Source of the DNA: Nostoc sp. CENA543
GTDB lineage: Bacteria; Cyanobacteriota; Cyanobacteriia; Cyanobacteriales; Nostocaceae
Assembly: GCF_002896875.1 (NCBI RefSeq)
Contig: NZ_CP023278.1
Location: 992,001-1,056,000 of the forward strand
DNA: 64,000 nucleotides
Direction: 5' to 3'
Made by a program: the position numbers and the translations under genes. The notes beneath the pieces were generated by a model. That model saw only the letters and a program-made list of their open reading frames with translations. It did no database searches and was not told the origin of the DNA. Positions 43,238 through 51,211 of the stretch are shown in pieces (the stretch's first letter is position 1; each line of letters begins with the position of its first letter).

Positions 43238-43624
43238 TTATGCTAGGTGCAATTCTAAGTCTGATTTTTTAGAGCCACTGTAAGCTTTGGGACGGCGAGT
43301 GTAGTTGAGTTTGATTTCTTCTAAAGCCAGACGTAGGTCATCTCTACCACGAAAACCTTCAAGACGATGCCGAATCACGCCATTTTCAATCAGCAGTAAG
43401 GTGGGCAAGGACTTGAGGCGATAGGTGTTAGATAGCTTGAAGTTCTCATCGGCATTAATCCCAACTAGCTTAATTTGGTCTCCACATTGACCTTGAAATT
43501 GCAGCAACAGAGGATGAATAATGCGACATAGGCCACACCAAGGTGCTTCAAAATTTACTAAAACCGGAATTGGCGATTCTAAAACTTCTTGAGTAAATGT
43601 CCGCTCACTAACCGACAACACCAT
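43238..43624 (-). CDS. Thioredoxin with WCGLC active site
   Basis: ATG 43624 (MVLSVSERTFTQEV) gives a 128-residue thioredoxin; eleven upstream codons are unlikely. The fold is standard: VLVNFEAPWCGLCRIIHPLLLQF, VGINADENFKLSNTYRLKSLPTLLLIENG with the cis-Pro, GFRGRDDL. The active site is WCGLC rather than WCGPC; a Synechocystis TrxC-type thioredoxin with this change is known, and this is probably its homologue. Losing the Pro should alter redox potential and partner choice. The basic C-terminal tail (TRRPKAYSGSKK) is extra. Confidence 0.88.
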   Translation of the reverse strand: MVLSVSERTFTQEVLESPIPVLVNFEAPWCGLCRIIHPLLLQFQGQCGDQIKLVGINADENFKLSNTYRLKSLPTLLLIENGVIRHRLEGFRGRDDLRLALEEIKLNYTRRPKAYSGSKKSDLELHLA

Positions 43625-44004
43625 GATGCCTCTAGAATTATAGGTTTTTAATATCAAACTAGCTATCAGCAGAAGAATTTAGCAAGCTAGTCAAAGCTTT
43701 ATTGCAGCTATTTTTCAAAAGTTGTTGTGGGATCTGACACAAAAGTCAGCACGATTTTAACGACAAAATTTGGGTTGTTCAAGTCCTAGCAATGGTTTGC
43801 CCAATGGTTGTTTTAAGTGCTGCGCTGTATAATATCCCACAAAAGTAATTGTTGATTGATTTCCAAAATGTACAGGTATGAAAACCTATGACCTCACCCT
43901 GACTAACAGCTATTTCTATTCATCCTACATTGATTTGGTAGCATTTGATCAGTGGAATCTTTTACTAGGTTAGTATTTTTTTGGGTTTTGGGGATCACTC
44001 AAAA
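43625..44004. other. Gap with one doubtful micro-ORF
   Basis: No convincing gene in 380 bases. A 31-codon plus-strand frame (43878-43973, starting MKTYDLTLTN) has an AGGT before its ATG and could be a leader peptide or chance. Nothing else stands out. Confidence 0.35.
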
Positions 44005-44721
44005 CTACCAACTGACGTTACTGGTGGCCACTATTAACAAGGGATGCGCCCACCACAGTAACCCAACAAAAATCGCCACACCTAGATAGGCAGGACGAAT
44101 AAATTCTTGCCAGTGAAGAGATTGACGACCATCAATGACTGCGAGAAAGGGGATAATCGAAGTACGTTGTTTCACAATTTCAAAGGCTTCTCCATAGCGA
44201 TGGCGTAAGCGGCGATCGCCGTGCCAAACCCCAAATAAATGATGCAATACTAACCCTATAGATGTCACTATAGTAAAACTTGTCCCCAACCACAGGGTAT
44301 GAGCAATACACCAAATAATTTGCCCCACCATCTGCGGGTGACGGGTAATCCTGATAATCCCTGTCTCATAGAGATGCACTTGGGGCTTTTGAATAGCAGC
44401 AATTTCTAGTAGATTGAAGGTGGCAGGATACAAAAATAAAAATGAAATCGCTGACAACACCCAAACCACTGCTTTTATGCCTGGTACATCCTGTAACTGC
44501 CACAGTTGCCAGCCATCATAACGGTGATTAAAAAAATAAGTAATTACTACGACAGCCAAAGGTAAACTGATTAATGCAAAAACTATGCGATAAAGCCTTG
44601 GCCCGATGTGCTTCTCTGCCCAAGGTCTCAAAGCAGCTCCCCCACTGTGGGCGATCGCAAAAATTAACAATAACCCCAGCATCACCAAATGACTCGGAGC
44701 TAACCCAGGATTGAGCATCAT
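44005..44721 (-). CDS. NnrU family membrane protein (Z-ISO-like)
   Basis: A membrane protein of about 238 residues with six hydrophobic helices. LLLIFAIAHSGGAALRPWAE at the N-terminus and GIIRITRHPQMVGQIIWCIAHTLWLG in the middle carry the conserved His residues of the NnrU/Z-ISO family (heme-iron dependent 15-cis-zeta-carotene isomerase in plants and cyanobacteria). Carotenoid isomerisation is a reasonable inference; general NnrU proteins have other roles. Start is one of two adjacent ATGs (44721 or 44718). Confidence 0.83.
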   Translation of the reverse strand: MMLNPGLAPSHLVMLGLLLIFAIAHSGGAALRPWAEKHIGPRLYRIVFALISLPLAVVVITYFFNHRYDGWQLWQLQDVPGIKAVVWVLSAISFLFLYPATFNLLEIAAIQKPQVHLYETGIIRITRHPQMVGQIIWCIAHTLWLGTSFTIVTSIGLVLHHLFGVWHGDRRLRHRYGEAFEIVKQRTSIIPFLAVIDGRQSLHWQEFIRPAYLGVAIFVGLLWWAHPLLIVATSNVSW

Positions 44722-44919
44722 AATCAACAGGTAAAGTAATTTTAAGAAAAGTTAACTATATACAACCAATACCACAAAGTATTCAACAGGAGACTTGCAT
44801 CAAAATGTTGTGGTAATGTCTTGTTCGAGTCAAGCCTCCTAATCTTCCATGTAATTAATCACGTCTATTGATGATTAGTTACTAAATTCGCTCCTTTCAA
44901 AGTTTGTGGGTTGAGCCTT

Positions 44920-45933
44920 ATGTCTGACCTTCCATTCACTTTAGATCAGTTACGTATTCTCAAAGCGATCGCTGTAGAAGGGAGCTTCAAGCGTGCTGCT
45001 GATAGTCTCTATGTCTCCCAACCGGCCGTGAGTTTGCAAGTGCAGAACCTAGAGAGACAGCTAGATGTCCCTCTATTTGACCGTGGAGGACGGCGCGCTC
45101 AATTAACCGAAGCAGGGCATCTACTATTGAGCTACGGGGAAAAAATTCTCAGTTTATGTCAAGAAACTTGTCGTGCCATCGAAGATTTACAAAATCTCCA
45201 AGGTGGAACGTTAATTGTGGGTGCTTCTCAAACCACGGGTACTTATCTTTTACCCAAAATGATTGGGATGTTCCGCCAGAAATATCCTGATGTCGCGGTA
45301 CAACTTCATGTCCATTCCACTCGCCGCACCGCTTGGAGTGTAGCTAATGGACAAGTAGATTTAGCAATTATTGGCGGCGAAATCCCCGCAGAACTCGCGG
45401 AATCGCTAGAAATTCATCCCTATGCCGAAGATGAACTGGCGTTAATCTTACCTGCATTCCACCCCTTTGCTAAACAAGAATCCATTCAAAAAGAAGATTT
45501 ATACAAATTACAATTCATCACCCTAGACTCCCAATCAACAATTCGCAAAGTTATTGATCAGGTACTAGCGCGCTGTGAAATTGATACCAGGCGGTTTAAA
45601 ATCGAGATGGAACTCAATTCCATTGAAGCCATTAAAAATGCTGTGCAGTCTGGTTTAGGTGCAGCATTTGTTTCCACTAGTGCGATCGCCAAAGAATTAC
45701 AGATGGGTGTACTCCACTGCACTCCGATTGATGGTGTTGTCGTCAAAAGGACACTATGGCTGATATTTAATCCCAATCGCTACCGTTCCAAAGCCGCAGA
45801 AGCTTTCAGTCAGGAGATATTACCCCAGTTTGCAACTCCTGAATGGCATCAGGAGATTTTTAACCTGTCACAAAAAAAACTCATGCTACCCCCGTTAGAT
45901 GCAGTGTTACCAAACTCTAGTAATGAAGGTTAA
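44920..45933 (+). CDS. rbcR: LysR-family regulator RbcR/NdhR type
   Basis: A LysR regulator with N-terminal HTH ([40 protein letters not shown]) and a periplasmic-binding-like effector domain ([32 protein letters not shown]). The sequence is that of the RbcR/Ycf30 group controlling CO2 fixation or NDH-1 genes in cyanobacteria and red-algal plastids. ATG 44920 is chosen over a TTG three codons earlier. Its place between ndhF-ndhD and ndhC-ndhK-ndhJ fits that role. RbcR, NdhR and CmpR are close paralogues, so the symbol is tentative. The C-terminal tail after EIFNLSQKK is long. Confidence 0.8.
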   Translation: MSDLPFTLDQLRILKAIAVEGSFKRAADSLYVSQPAVSLQVQNLERQLDVPLFDRGGRRAQLTEAGHLLLSYGEKILSLCQETCRAIEDLQNLQGGTLIVGASQTTGTYLLPKMIGMFRQKYPDVAVQLHVHSTRRTAWSVANGQVDLAIIGGEIPAELAESLEIHPYAEDELALILPAFHPFAKQESIQKEDLYKLQFITLDSQSTIRKVIDQVLARCEIDTRRFKIEMELNSIEAIKNAVQSGLGAAFVSTSAIAKELQMGVLHCTPIDGVVVKRTLWLIFNPNRYRSKAAEAFSQEILPQFATPEWHQEIFNLSQKKLMLPPLDAVLPNSSNEG

Positions 45934-45960
45934 TCTCTAGTTATTAGTGACAAATATGTC

Positions 45961-45992
45961 AATTGCTCATGGAAAAATATACATGAGCAATT
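45961..45992 (+). terminator. Hairpin downstream of rbcR
   Basis: AATTGCTCATG (45961-45971) pairs perfectly with CATGAGCAATT (45982-45992); TTTTAGCTTTT follows after nine bases. Probable terminator. Confidence 0.7.
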
Positions 45993-46157
45993 GCCTAACT
46001 TTTAGCTTTTGGGAGTAAGTCTAGGTTTAATCGTCTGTAACCCTTGATTTTAAAGACAAACCTCTAATTTGAGTTGAAGATTCAGCCTGATGTGAATTAG
46101 GAAAGCCTTCTATATCCAAACAATAGCCCATACTGGGAGCTAAAAAGACTTGGGAGG

Positions 46158-46210
46158 GGCGGGTTAATCAAATATCATAAACAATTAACGATAATCTAGG
46201 TGAACCCGCC
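46158..46210. repeat. Inverted repeat GGCGGGTT ... AACCCGCC
   Basis: Eight-base arms enclose 37 AT-rich bases. It resembles a GGCGGGTTCACC-type dispersed repeat in Nostoc genomes. The rest of the 45934-46370 gap contains AATTTTGAATTTTGAATTT-type low complexity and no gene. Confidence 0.6.
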
Positions 46211-46370
46211 ACTACAAATGTCTAAGGAATTACCCGATTTTAAATTAGACGTAATTTTGAATTTTGAATTTTGAATTTAAATCACCCCTCTCCGCCGCCG
46301 GAAAGGGGTTACAGATGAGATAACAAAATTCTCACAAGCTGATACTCAGCACTTAGGATTTCCGCGCTAC

Positions 46371-46898
46371 CTAATAAGCGTCTTGCAACTCGTAGAAATC
46401 AGGTGAAACGTAATCCTTGCGTAAAGGCCAACCCACCCAATCTTCAGGCATGAGAATGCGCTTCAAGTTGGGGTGTCCTTCATAGATAATGCCGAACATA
46501 TCATAGGATTCACGTTCTTGCCAGTCTGCGGTTTTCCAAATCCAGTAGACCGAAGGAATTCTGGGATTCTCTCTGGGCAAAAATACCTTTACCCGTACTT
46601 CTTCAGGTTGATCAGCATTATCACCCACCTTGACTAAGTGATAGACACTAACTAAATCTTCACCAGGGCCAAGGTCGATACCTGATTGAAACTGAAGATA
46701 GTTAAACCCATAAGCATACAAGGCTGTAGCGATGGGTAATAAGAAATCTGGCTCGACCTTAATAATTTCTACCCCATTTTTATCAGGGGCTAAAGACTCA
46801 TGAGCAAAGCCATTTTCTGACAACCAGCTAGAAATGGGGCCAGCTTGGACTATAGCTTCTGTCTGGGCTGGTACTGGTTTTACTTCTTCATCAGCCAC
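46371..46898 (-). CDS. ndhJ: NAD(P)H-quinone oxidoreductase subunit J (NdhJ)
   Basis: Peripheral-arm subunit of NDH-1 (NuoC homologue), on the stromal side. 175 residues; ends with the highly conserved [21 protein letters not shown] and [22 protein letters not shown]. Overlaps ndhK by eight bases, last gene of ndhC-ndhK-ndhJ. Confidence 0.97.
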   Translation of the reverse strand: MADEEVKPVPAQTEAIVQAGPISSWLSENGFAHESLAPDKNGVEIIKVEPDFLLPIATALYAYGFNYLQFQSGIDLGPGEDLVSVYHLVKVGDNADQPEEVRVKVFLPRENPRIPSVYWIWKTADWQERESYDMFGIIYEGHPNLKRILMPEDWVGWPLRKDYVSPDFYELQDAY

Positions 46899-47628
46899 GT
46901 TTTTGTTCCTCCTTCTGAGTCTTTGCTGTCAACAGTGCAGGTGGAACTGGTAAACCAATTGCTTCTGTCAATTCTTTAGGTGGTGTAAAGCGAGTGTCTG
47001 ACTGCATATATTTGCCAGTTAAAATTTCTGGTACTGGTTTCAAATTATGCGTAGTGCTGTAGAAACGGTGGGTTTGCTTAATTTGACTGCGTTCCTGCAT
47101 CGAATCGTTAGCAATCTTTTTCCGCAGCTTGATAATCGCGTCAATGATCGCTTCTGGACGGGGAGGACAACCTGGTAAATAGACATCTACAGGAATGAGC
47201 TTATCTACCCCGCGCACAGCCGTGGGAGAATCAACGCTAAACATCCCGCCTGTAATTGTACAAGCCCCCATAGCAATTACATATTTTGGTTCGGGCATTT
47301 GTTCATAAAGACGCACCAATTGAGGAGCCATCTTCATAGTGATTGTCCCGGCCGTAATAATCAAATCAGCTTGACGGGGACTAGAACGGGGAATTAATCC
47401 AAAGCGATCGAAGTCAAAACGTGAGCCAATTAAAGCTGCAAATTCAATAAAGCAACAAGCTGTACCAAACAGCAAAGGCCACAAACTAGAAAGCCTAGCC
47501 CAGTTATAAAGGTCATCAACCGTGGTCAAAATGACGTTTTCTGACAAGTCTTGGGTGACTGTCGGACGCTCAACAGGGTTAATGATTCGTTCTTTGTCCT
47601 GGGTGGTTAAATTAGAATTCAAGACCAT
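46891..47628 (-). CDS. ndhK: NAD(P)H-quinone oxidoreductase subunit K (NdhK)
   Basis: Peripheral subunit carrying the N2 4Fe-4S cluster. The tandem Cys pair is in [22 protein letters not shown]; other ligands are in [13 protein letters not shown] and [17 protein letters not shown]. At 245 residues it is normal length. Overlaps ndhC by ten bases and ndhJ by eight. Confidence 0.97.
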   Translation of the reverse strand: MVLNSNLTTQDKERIINPVERPTVTQDLSENVILTTVDDLYNWARLSSLWPLLFGTACCFIEFAALIGSRFDFDRFGLIPRSSPRQADLIITAGTITMKMAPQLVRLYEQMPEPKYVIAMGACTITGGMFSVDSPTAVRGVDKLIPVDVYLPGCPPRPEAIIDAIIKLRKKIANDSMQERSQIKQTHRFYSTTHNLKPVPEILTGKYMQSDTRFTPPKELTEAIGLPVPPALLTAKTQKEEQKRG

Positions 47629-47981
47629 TCCAAAGCTCCTTTACGCCATGCGTAAACTAGGGCAACTACAAGAATTGCAATGAAAATCAGTGCCTCAATA
47701 AACGCCAATAACCCTAAACGATGAAAAGCTACCGCCCAAGGATAAAGGAACACCGTCTCTACATCAAAAACTACGAAGACCAGTGCAAACATATAGTAGC
47801 GGATGTTGAACTGAATCCACGCACCGCCGATGGGTTCCATCCCAGATTCATAGGTGGTGCGACGTTCCAGACTATTACCCGTAGGTCTAAGGAGCTTGGA
47901 CGCTGAAAGTGCTAAGGCAGGTACTAGGCTACAGATAATGAGAAAGCCTAGAAGGTACTCGTAACCGCTAAGGACAAACAC
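47619..47981 (-). CDS. ndhC: NAD(P)H-quinone oxidoreductase subunit 3 (NdhC)
   Basis: Small membrane subunit (NuoA homologue). The frame is open for 19 more codons, but GTG 47981 gives the family start [20 protein letters not shown] and the usual 120 residues. Three membrane helices; [20 protein letters not shown] is the conserved loop. First gene of the ndhC-ndhK-ndhJ operon. Confidence 0.95.
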   Translation of the reverse strand: MFVLSGYEYLLGFLIICSLVPALALSASKLLRPTGNSLERRTTYESGMEPIGGAWIQFNIRYYMFALVFVVFDVETVFLYPWAVAFHRLGLLAFIEALIFIAILVVALVYAWRKGALEWS

Positions 47982-48300
47982 AATGAATCTACCGCTTATG
48001 GAGTATTTGAGGTGGAGGCTGGGGACTGGGGAGGTCAAAAGTAAAGAGTTAAAAGTAAAAAGAAAAAGAGTTTTTTACCTTTTGTCTTTTTAATTTCCAA
48101 TACCAATCCCTAATCCCCAGTACCCAATCCCTAGAATTGCGTAACTTTCTTTTACATTATATCTGTTTAGTTTTTCTGAAATCTGTGAAACAAACGGATT
48201 TCAGGTATTTGATTCGTTTGTAGAAGTGATAGAAAAGTCTAACGAATATGTCATAATTTTTAACGTATATTTAAGAATTCTTCTCTGCGAGACCTAAGTC

Positions 48301-48636
48301 ATGAGCGAACCAGCTGTTGAAACTACAGTGTTAGACCGCTACGAGTGTCGCGCCTGCGGTTATGTTTACGAACCTGAAAAGGGTGACGATAAGCATGACA
48401 TTGCTCCAGGGACACCTTTCGATCAATTGCCCGTGAATTGGCGTTGTCCTGTTTGCACGGCCAAAAAAGTTGCTTTTACTAATGTTGGGCCAGCCGGTAC
48501 AGCATCGGGGTTTAAAGAAAACCTCAGCTATGGTTTAGGTGTAAACACTCTCACTCCTGGTCAGAAAAATATCCTGATTTTCGGTGCTTTAGTGGTGGCA
48601 TTTTTGTTTTTTATGAGTCTCTATGGATTGCAGTGA
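48301..48636 (+). CDS. rubA: Membrane-anchored rubredoxin RubA
   Basis: A 111-residue protein with a rubredoxin domain (YECRACGYVYEPEKGDD, WRCPVCTAKKVAF; four Cys iron ligands) and a C-terminal membrane helix (ILIFGALVVAFLFFMSLYG). RubA is needed for photosystem assembly in cyanobacteria and is encoded next to ycf48 and psbE-psbF-psbL-psbJ, as here. Divergent from ndhC. Confidence 0.95.
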   Translation: MSEPAVETTVLDRYECRACGYVYEPEKGDDKHDIAPGTPFDQLPVNWRCPVCTAKKVAFTNVGPAGTASGFKENLSYGLGVNTLTPGQKNILIFGALVVAFLFFMSLYGLQ

Positions 48637-48790
48637 GGCAGGAGAGGAGGCAGAGAGGGCAGGGGGCAGGGGGCAGGGGAGAGAAACTCATGACTCACTA
48701 CCGGCTAAACGCCGCGCTTCCGCTAACAGCACGGGTTAACGCCCCGCTTCCGCTAACACTACTCAGCACTCAGCACTCAACTGCATTAAG
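48636..48790. repeat. Low-complexity and dispersed repeats between rubA and ycf48
   Basis: GGCAGGGG units are followed by the doubled dispersed repeat GGCTAAACGCCGCGCTTCCG / GGGTTAACGCCCCGCTTCC (48703-48757) and CACTCAG units. An open frame here is only repeat translation. Confidence 0.82.
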
Positions 48791-48844
48791 TGAAGCGTTT
48801 AGGGCGACCTTACACAAATTTAGAATACAAATACAAAAAATCTC

Positions 48845-49876
48845 ATGCGATCGATGGTTATTGTGAAAAGTTGGCAGAAAATCTTTGCTTTGTTAATGGT
48901 CGTCTTTTTGTGTATGGGTTGTAGTAAAGTGCCGTCTAGCAGCTACAATCCTTGGGCAGTCATTTCTGTACCAACTGAGGCCAAACTTTTAGATATTGCT
49001 TTTACTGGAAATCCCCAGCATGGTTTTTTGGTTGGTAGCAATACCACACTTTTAGAAACCAATGATGGTGGCGACAATTGGAAACCACTAGAATTGGCTT
49101 TGGATGACGATCGCTATCGTTTTGATGCAGTCAGTTTTGCTGGTAAAGAAGGCTGGATTGCTGGTGAGCCTTCTTTGCTGCTACACACCACTGATGAAGG
49201 TCACTCTTGGTCACGTATTCCCCTAAGTTCCAAACTACCAGGCAATCCCATCTCTATCCATGCTTTGGGTGAAAACACAGCTGAAATGGCTACTGATGTC
49301 GGCGCAATCTACAAAACCACCGATGGTGGTAGAAACTGGAAAGCACAAGTAGAAGCAGCCGTTGGGGTAGTGCGTAACCTAGAACGTGCTGCTGATGGTA
49401 AATATGTAGCTGTTTCTGCTAAGGGAAGCTTTTACTCCACTTGGGAACCTGGACAAAATGCTTGGGTTCCCCATAACCGCAATAGTTCCCGCCGTGTAGA
49501 AAATATGGGATTCTCTGAAGATGGGCAATTGTGGTTACTAGCAAGAGGTGGTCAAGTCCAGTTTAGCGACCCCAATGAGCCAGAAGCATGGCAAGAAGCG
49601 CAAAGTCCTGAATTTTCCACTAGTTGGGGTTTATTGGATTTGGCTTATCGCACACCTGAAGAAATCTGGATTGGTGGCGGTAGCGGTAACTTATTGCTGA
49701 GTACCGATGGTGGTCTAACCTGGTCAAAAGACCGTGATGTCGAAGGAGTTGCAGCTAATTTTTACAAGATCGTCTTTTTTAGCCCAGAACAAGGATTTAT
49801 CATTGGCGATCGCGGTGTGTTACTCAAATACCAACCCGATGTCGCGAAATCAGACAAAACAGCAGCGTCAGCTTAG
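48845..49876 (+). CDS. ycf48: Photosystem II assembly protein Ycf48 (HCF136 homologue)
   Basis: A seven-bladed propeller protein in the thylakoid lumen that helps insert D1 into photosystem II. Lipoprotein signal ends FLCMGC; repeated blade motifs with TTDGG/STDGG turns (LETNDGGDNWKPL, KTTDGGRNWKA, LSTDGGLTWSKD) and GWIAGEP, GFIIGDRG are typical. 343 residues. Lies 120 bases before psbE in the same direction, a conserved arrangement. Confidence 0.95.
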   Translation: MRSMVIVKSWQKIFALLMVVFLCMGCSKVPSSSYNPWAVISVPTEAKLLDIAFTGNPQHGFLVGSNTTLLETNDGGDNWKPLELALDDDRYRFDAVSFAGKEGWIAGEPSLLLHTTDEGHSWSRIPLSSKLPGNPISIHALGENTAEMATDVGAIYKTTDGGRNWKAQVEAAVGVVRNLERAADGKYVAVSAKGSFYSTWEPGQNAWVPHNRNSSRRVENMGFSEDGQLWLLARGGQVQFSDPNEPEAWQEAQSPEFSTSWGLLDLAYRTPEEIWIGGGSGNLLLSTDGGLTWSKDRDVEGVAANFYKIVFFSPEQGFIIGDRGVLLKYQPDVAKSDKTAASA

Positions 49877-49928
49877 TGATAATCTAAGTTTTCAGTATCT
49901 GCCAGTTTTATGAGAAGCAAGTTGCAAC

Positions 49929-49956
49929 TTGTAACTGTTTCTAAACTTTGTAGGAT
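49929..49956 (+). promoter_or_regulatory. Possible psbE promoter
   Basis: TTGTAA (49929-49934) and TAGGAT (49951-49956) have a 16-base spacing about 40 bases before the psbE ATG; AAGGTAGGGA then serves as ribosome binding site. Confidence 0.4.
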
Positions 49957-49996
49957 AATAAACTCAATAACGTCTTTATAAAGGTAGGGAATCTCA

Positions 49997-50242
49997 ATGT
50001 CAGGGACTACTGGAGAACGTCCGTTTTCCGATATTGTTACCAGTATTCGTTACTGGGTAATCCACAGTATCACCATTCCAGCATTATTCATCGCTGGTTG
50101 GTTGTTTGTCAGCACCGGTCTAGCTTATGACGTGTTTGGTACTCCTCGTCCTGATGAGTATTACACACAAACACGGCAAGAGCTGCCAATTGTGAATAAT
50201 CGTTTTGAAGCGAAAAAACAAGTTGAACAGTTTATTAAGTAA
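49997..50242 (+). CDS. psbE: Cytochrome b559 alpha subunit
   Basis: 81 residues with one membrane helix. [20 protein letters not shown] holds the heme-ligand His; [17 protein letters not shown] is the conserved lumenal part. First gene of the psbE-psbF-psbL-psbJ operon. Confidence 0.98.
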   Translation: MSGTTGERPFSDIVTSIRYWVIHSITIPALFIAGWLFVSTGLAYDVFGTPRPDEYYTQTRQELPIVNNRFEAKKQVEQFIK

Positions 50243-50389
<147 letters not shown>

Positions 50390-50409
50390 TTAACTACTAG
50401 GAGTTAATC

Positions 50410-50529
50410 ATGGAAAGAACGCCCAACCCTAATAATCAACCGGTTGAACTAAACCGGACTTCTCTTTACCTGGGACTACTACTAATTTTCGTTCTAGGTA
50501 TTCTATTTTCCAGTTACTTCTTTAACTAA
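50410..50529 (+). CDS. psbL: Photosystem II protein L
   Basis: 39 residues, [20 protein letters not shown] then a membrane helix ending SSYFFN, the canonical PsbL. AGGAG lies seven bases before its ATG. Confidence 0.98.
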   Translation: MERTPNPNNQPVELNRTSLYLGLLLIFVLGILFSSYFFN

Positions 50530-50587
50530 CTGGAACTCTTGTTTTACATCTGTGTTGATTTAATTTATTCAGAGAGGAGCAAAAGCT

Positions 50588-50710
50588 GTGTCTGCTGGAA
50601 CTGGGAGAATTCCCCTGTGGGTCGTCGCTACGATCGCAGGATTAGGTGTAATTACTGTTGTAGGTATTTTCTTCTATGGAGCCTACGCTGGACTTGGTTC
50701 TTCAATCTAA
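50588..50710 (+). CDS. psbJ: Photosystem II protein J
   Basis: 40 residues from a GTG start ([20 protein letters not shown]), membrane helix, end [20 protein letters not shown] lies seven bases upstream. Last gene of the operon. Confidence 0.97.
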   Translation: MSAGTGRIPLWVVATIAGLGVITVVGIFFYGAYAGLGSSI

Positions 50711-50766
50711 GTTGAGCATCTTGAACCAATTCATCTAGCAGTTGTTTAAAAAACATCAATAAAAAG

Positions 50767-50798
50767 CCGCCTATCTTCAAGAAGACAGGCGGTATTTT
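50767..50798 (+). terminator. Terminator of the psbE operon
   Basis: CCGCCT pairs with AGGCGG, and inside TCTTC pairs with GAAGA, with a tight AA loop; TATTTTAATT follows. Confidence 0.88.
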
Positions 50799-50990
50799 AA
50801 TTGACTGATTAGCGGCAAAATTCAGTTAATTGCTCATTAATCACAGGTAAAAAATAATCAACTTTGGATTTTAGATCCTTAATTTTCGAGCCATACTGCC
50901 AAATAGCAAGAGCTTTGACCTTGCTCTCAAGACAGGATGAGCAAAACAATCCACAATCCAAAATTAACTATTTTGTGCCTAATTAATCAA

Positions 50991-51101
50991 TTAACCAATA
51001 TCATCACGTTCAATGTACAAGAACATAAACGCCATTGTTGCAGCTGAGAAAACTAAACCAGTCAAAGGTACAAAGATAGAAGGCAAAAATGATGCTGCCA
51101 T
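50991..51101 (-). CDS. psaI: Photosystem I subunit VIII (PsaI)
   Basis: A 36-residue one-helix protein: [20 protein letters not shown] and then [11 protein letters not shown] at the end. FLPSIFVPL followed by FLYIE matches PsaI from cyanobacteria and plastids. It is opposite in direction to psbE-psbF-psbL-psbJ and convergent with it. Confidence 0.88.
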   Translation of the reverse strand: MAASFLPSIFVPLTGLVFSAATMAFMFLYIERDDIG

Positions 51102-51211
51102 AGTAAATAGTCCTGTTAAATTACACAACAATTCAAGAAGAGCTTACTGCAAATCTAACCGGATTTTTGCAAATTCTAAAGATTTTTAACACAGATTTCC
51201 GCCAGAACTGA

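Noticed and set aside
43878-43973. 31-codon micro-ORF between the thioredoxin and NnrU genes
   Set aside because: It has a weak AGGT before the ATG but no homologue I recognise and no coding bias can be judged at this length.
48633-48866. 77-codon frame between rubA and ycf48
   Set aside because: It translates G-rich and dispersed repeats and runs into ycf48 in another frame.
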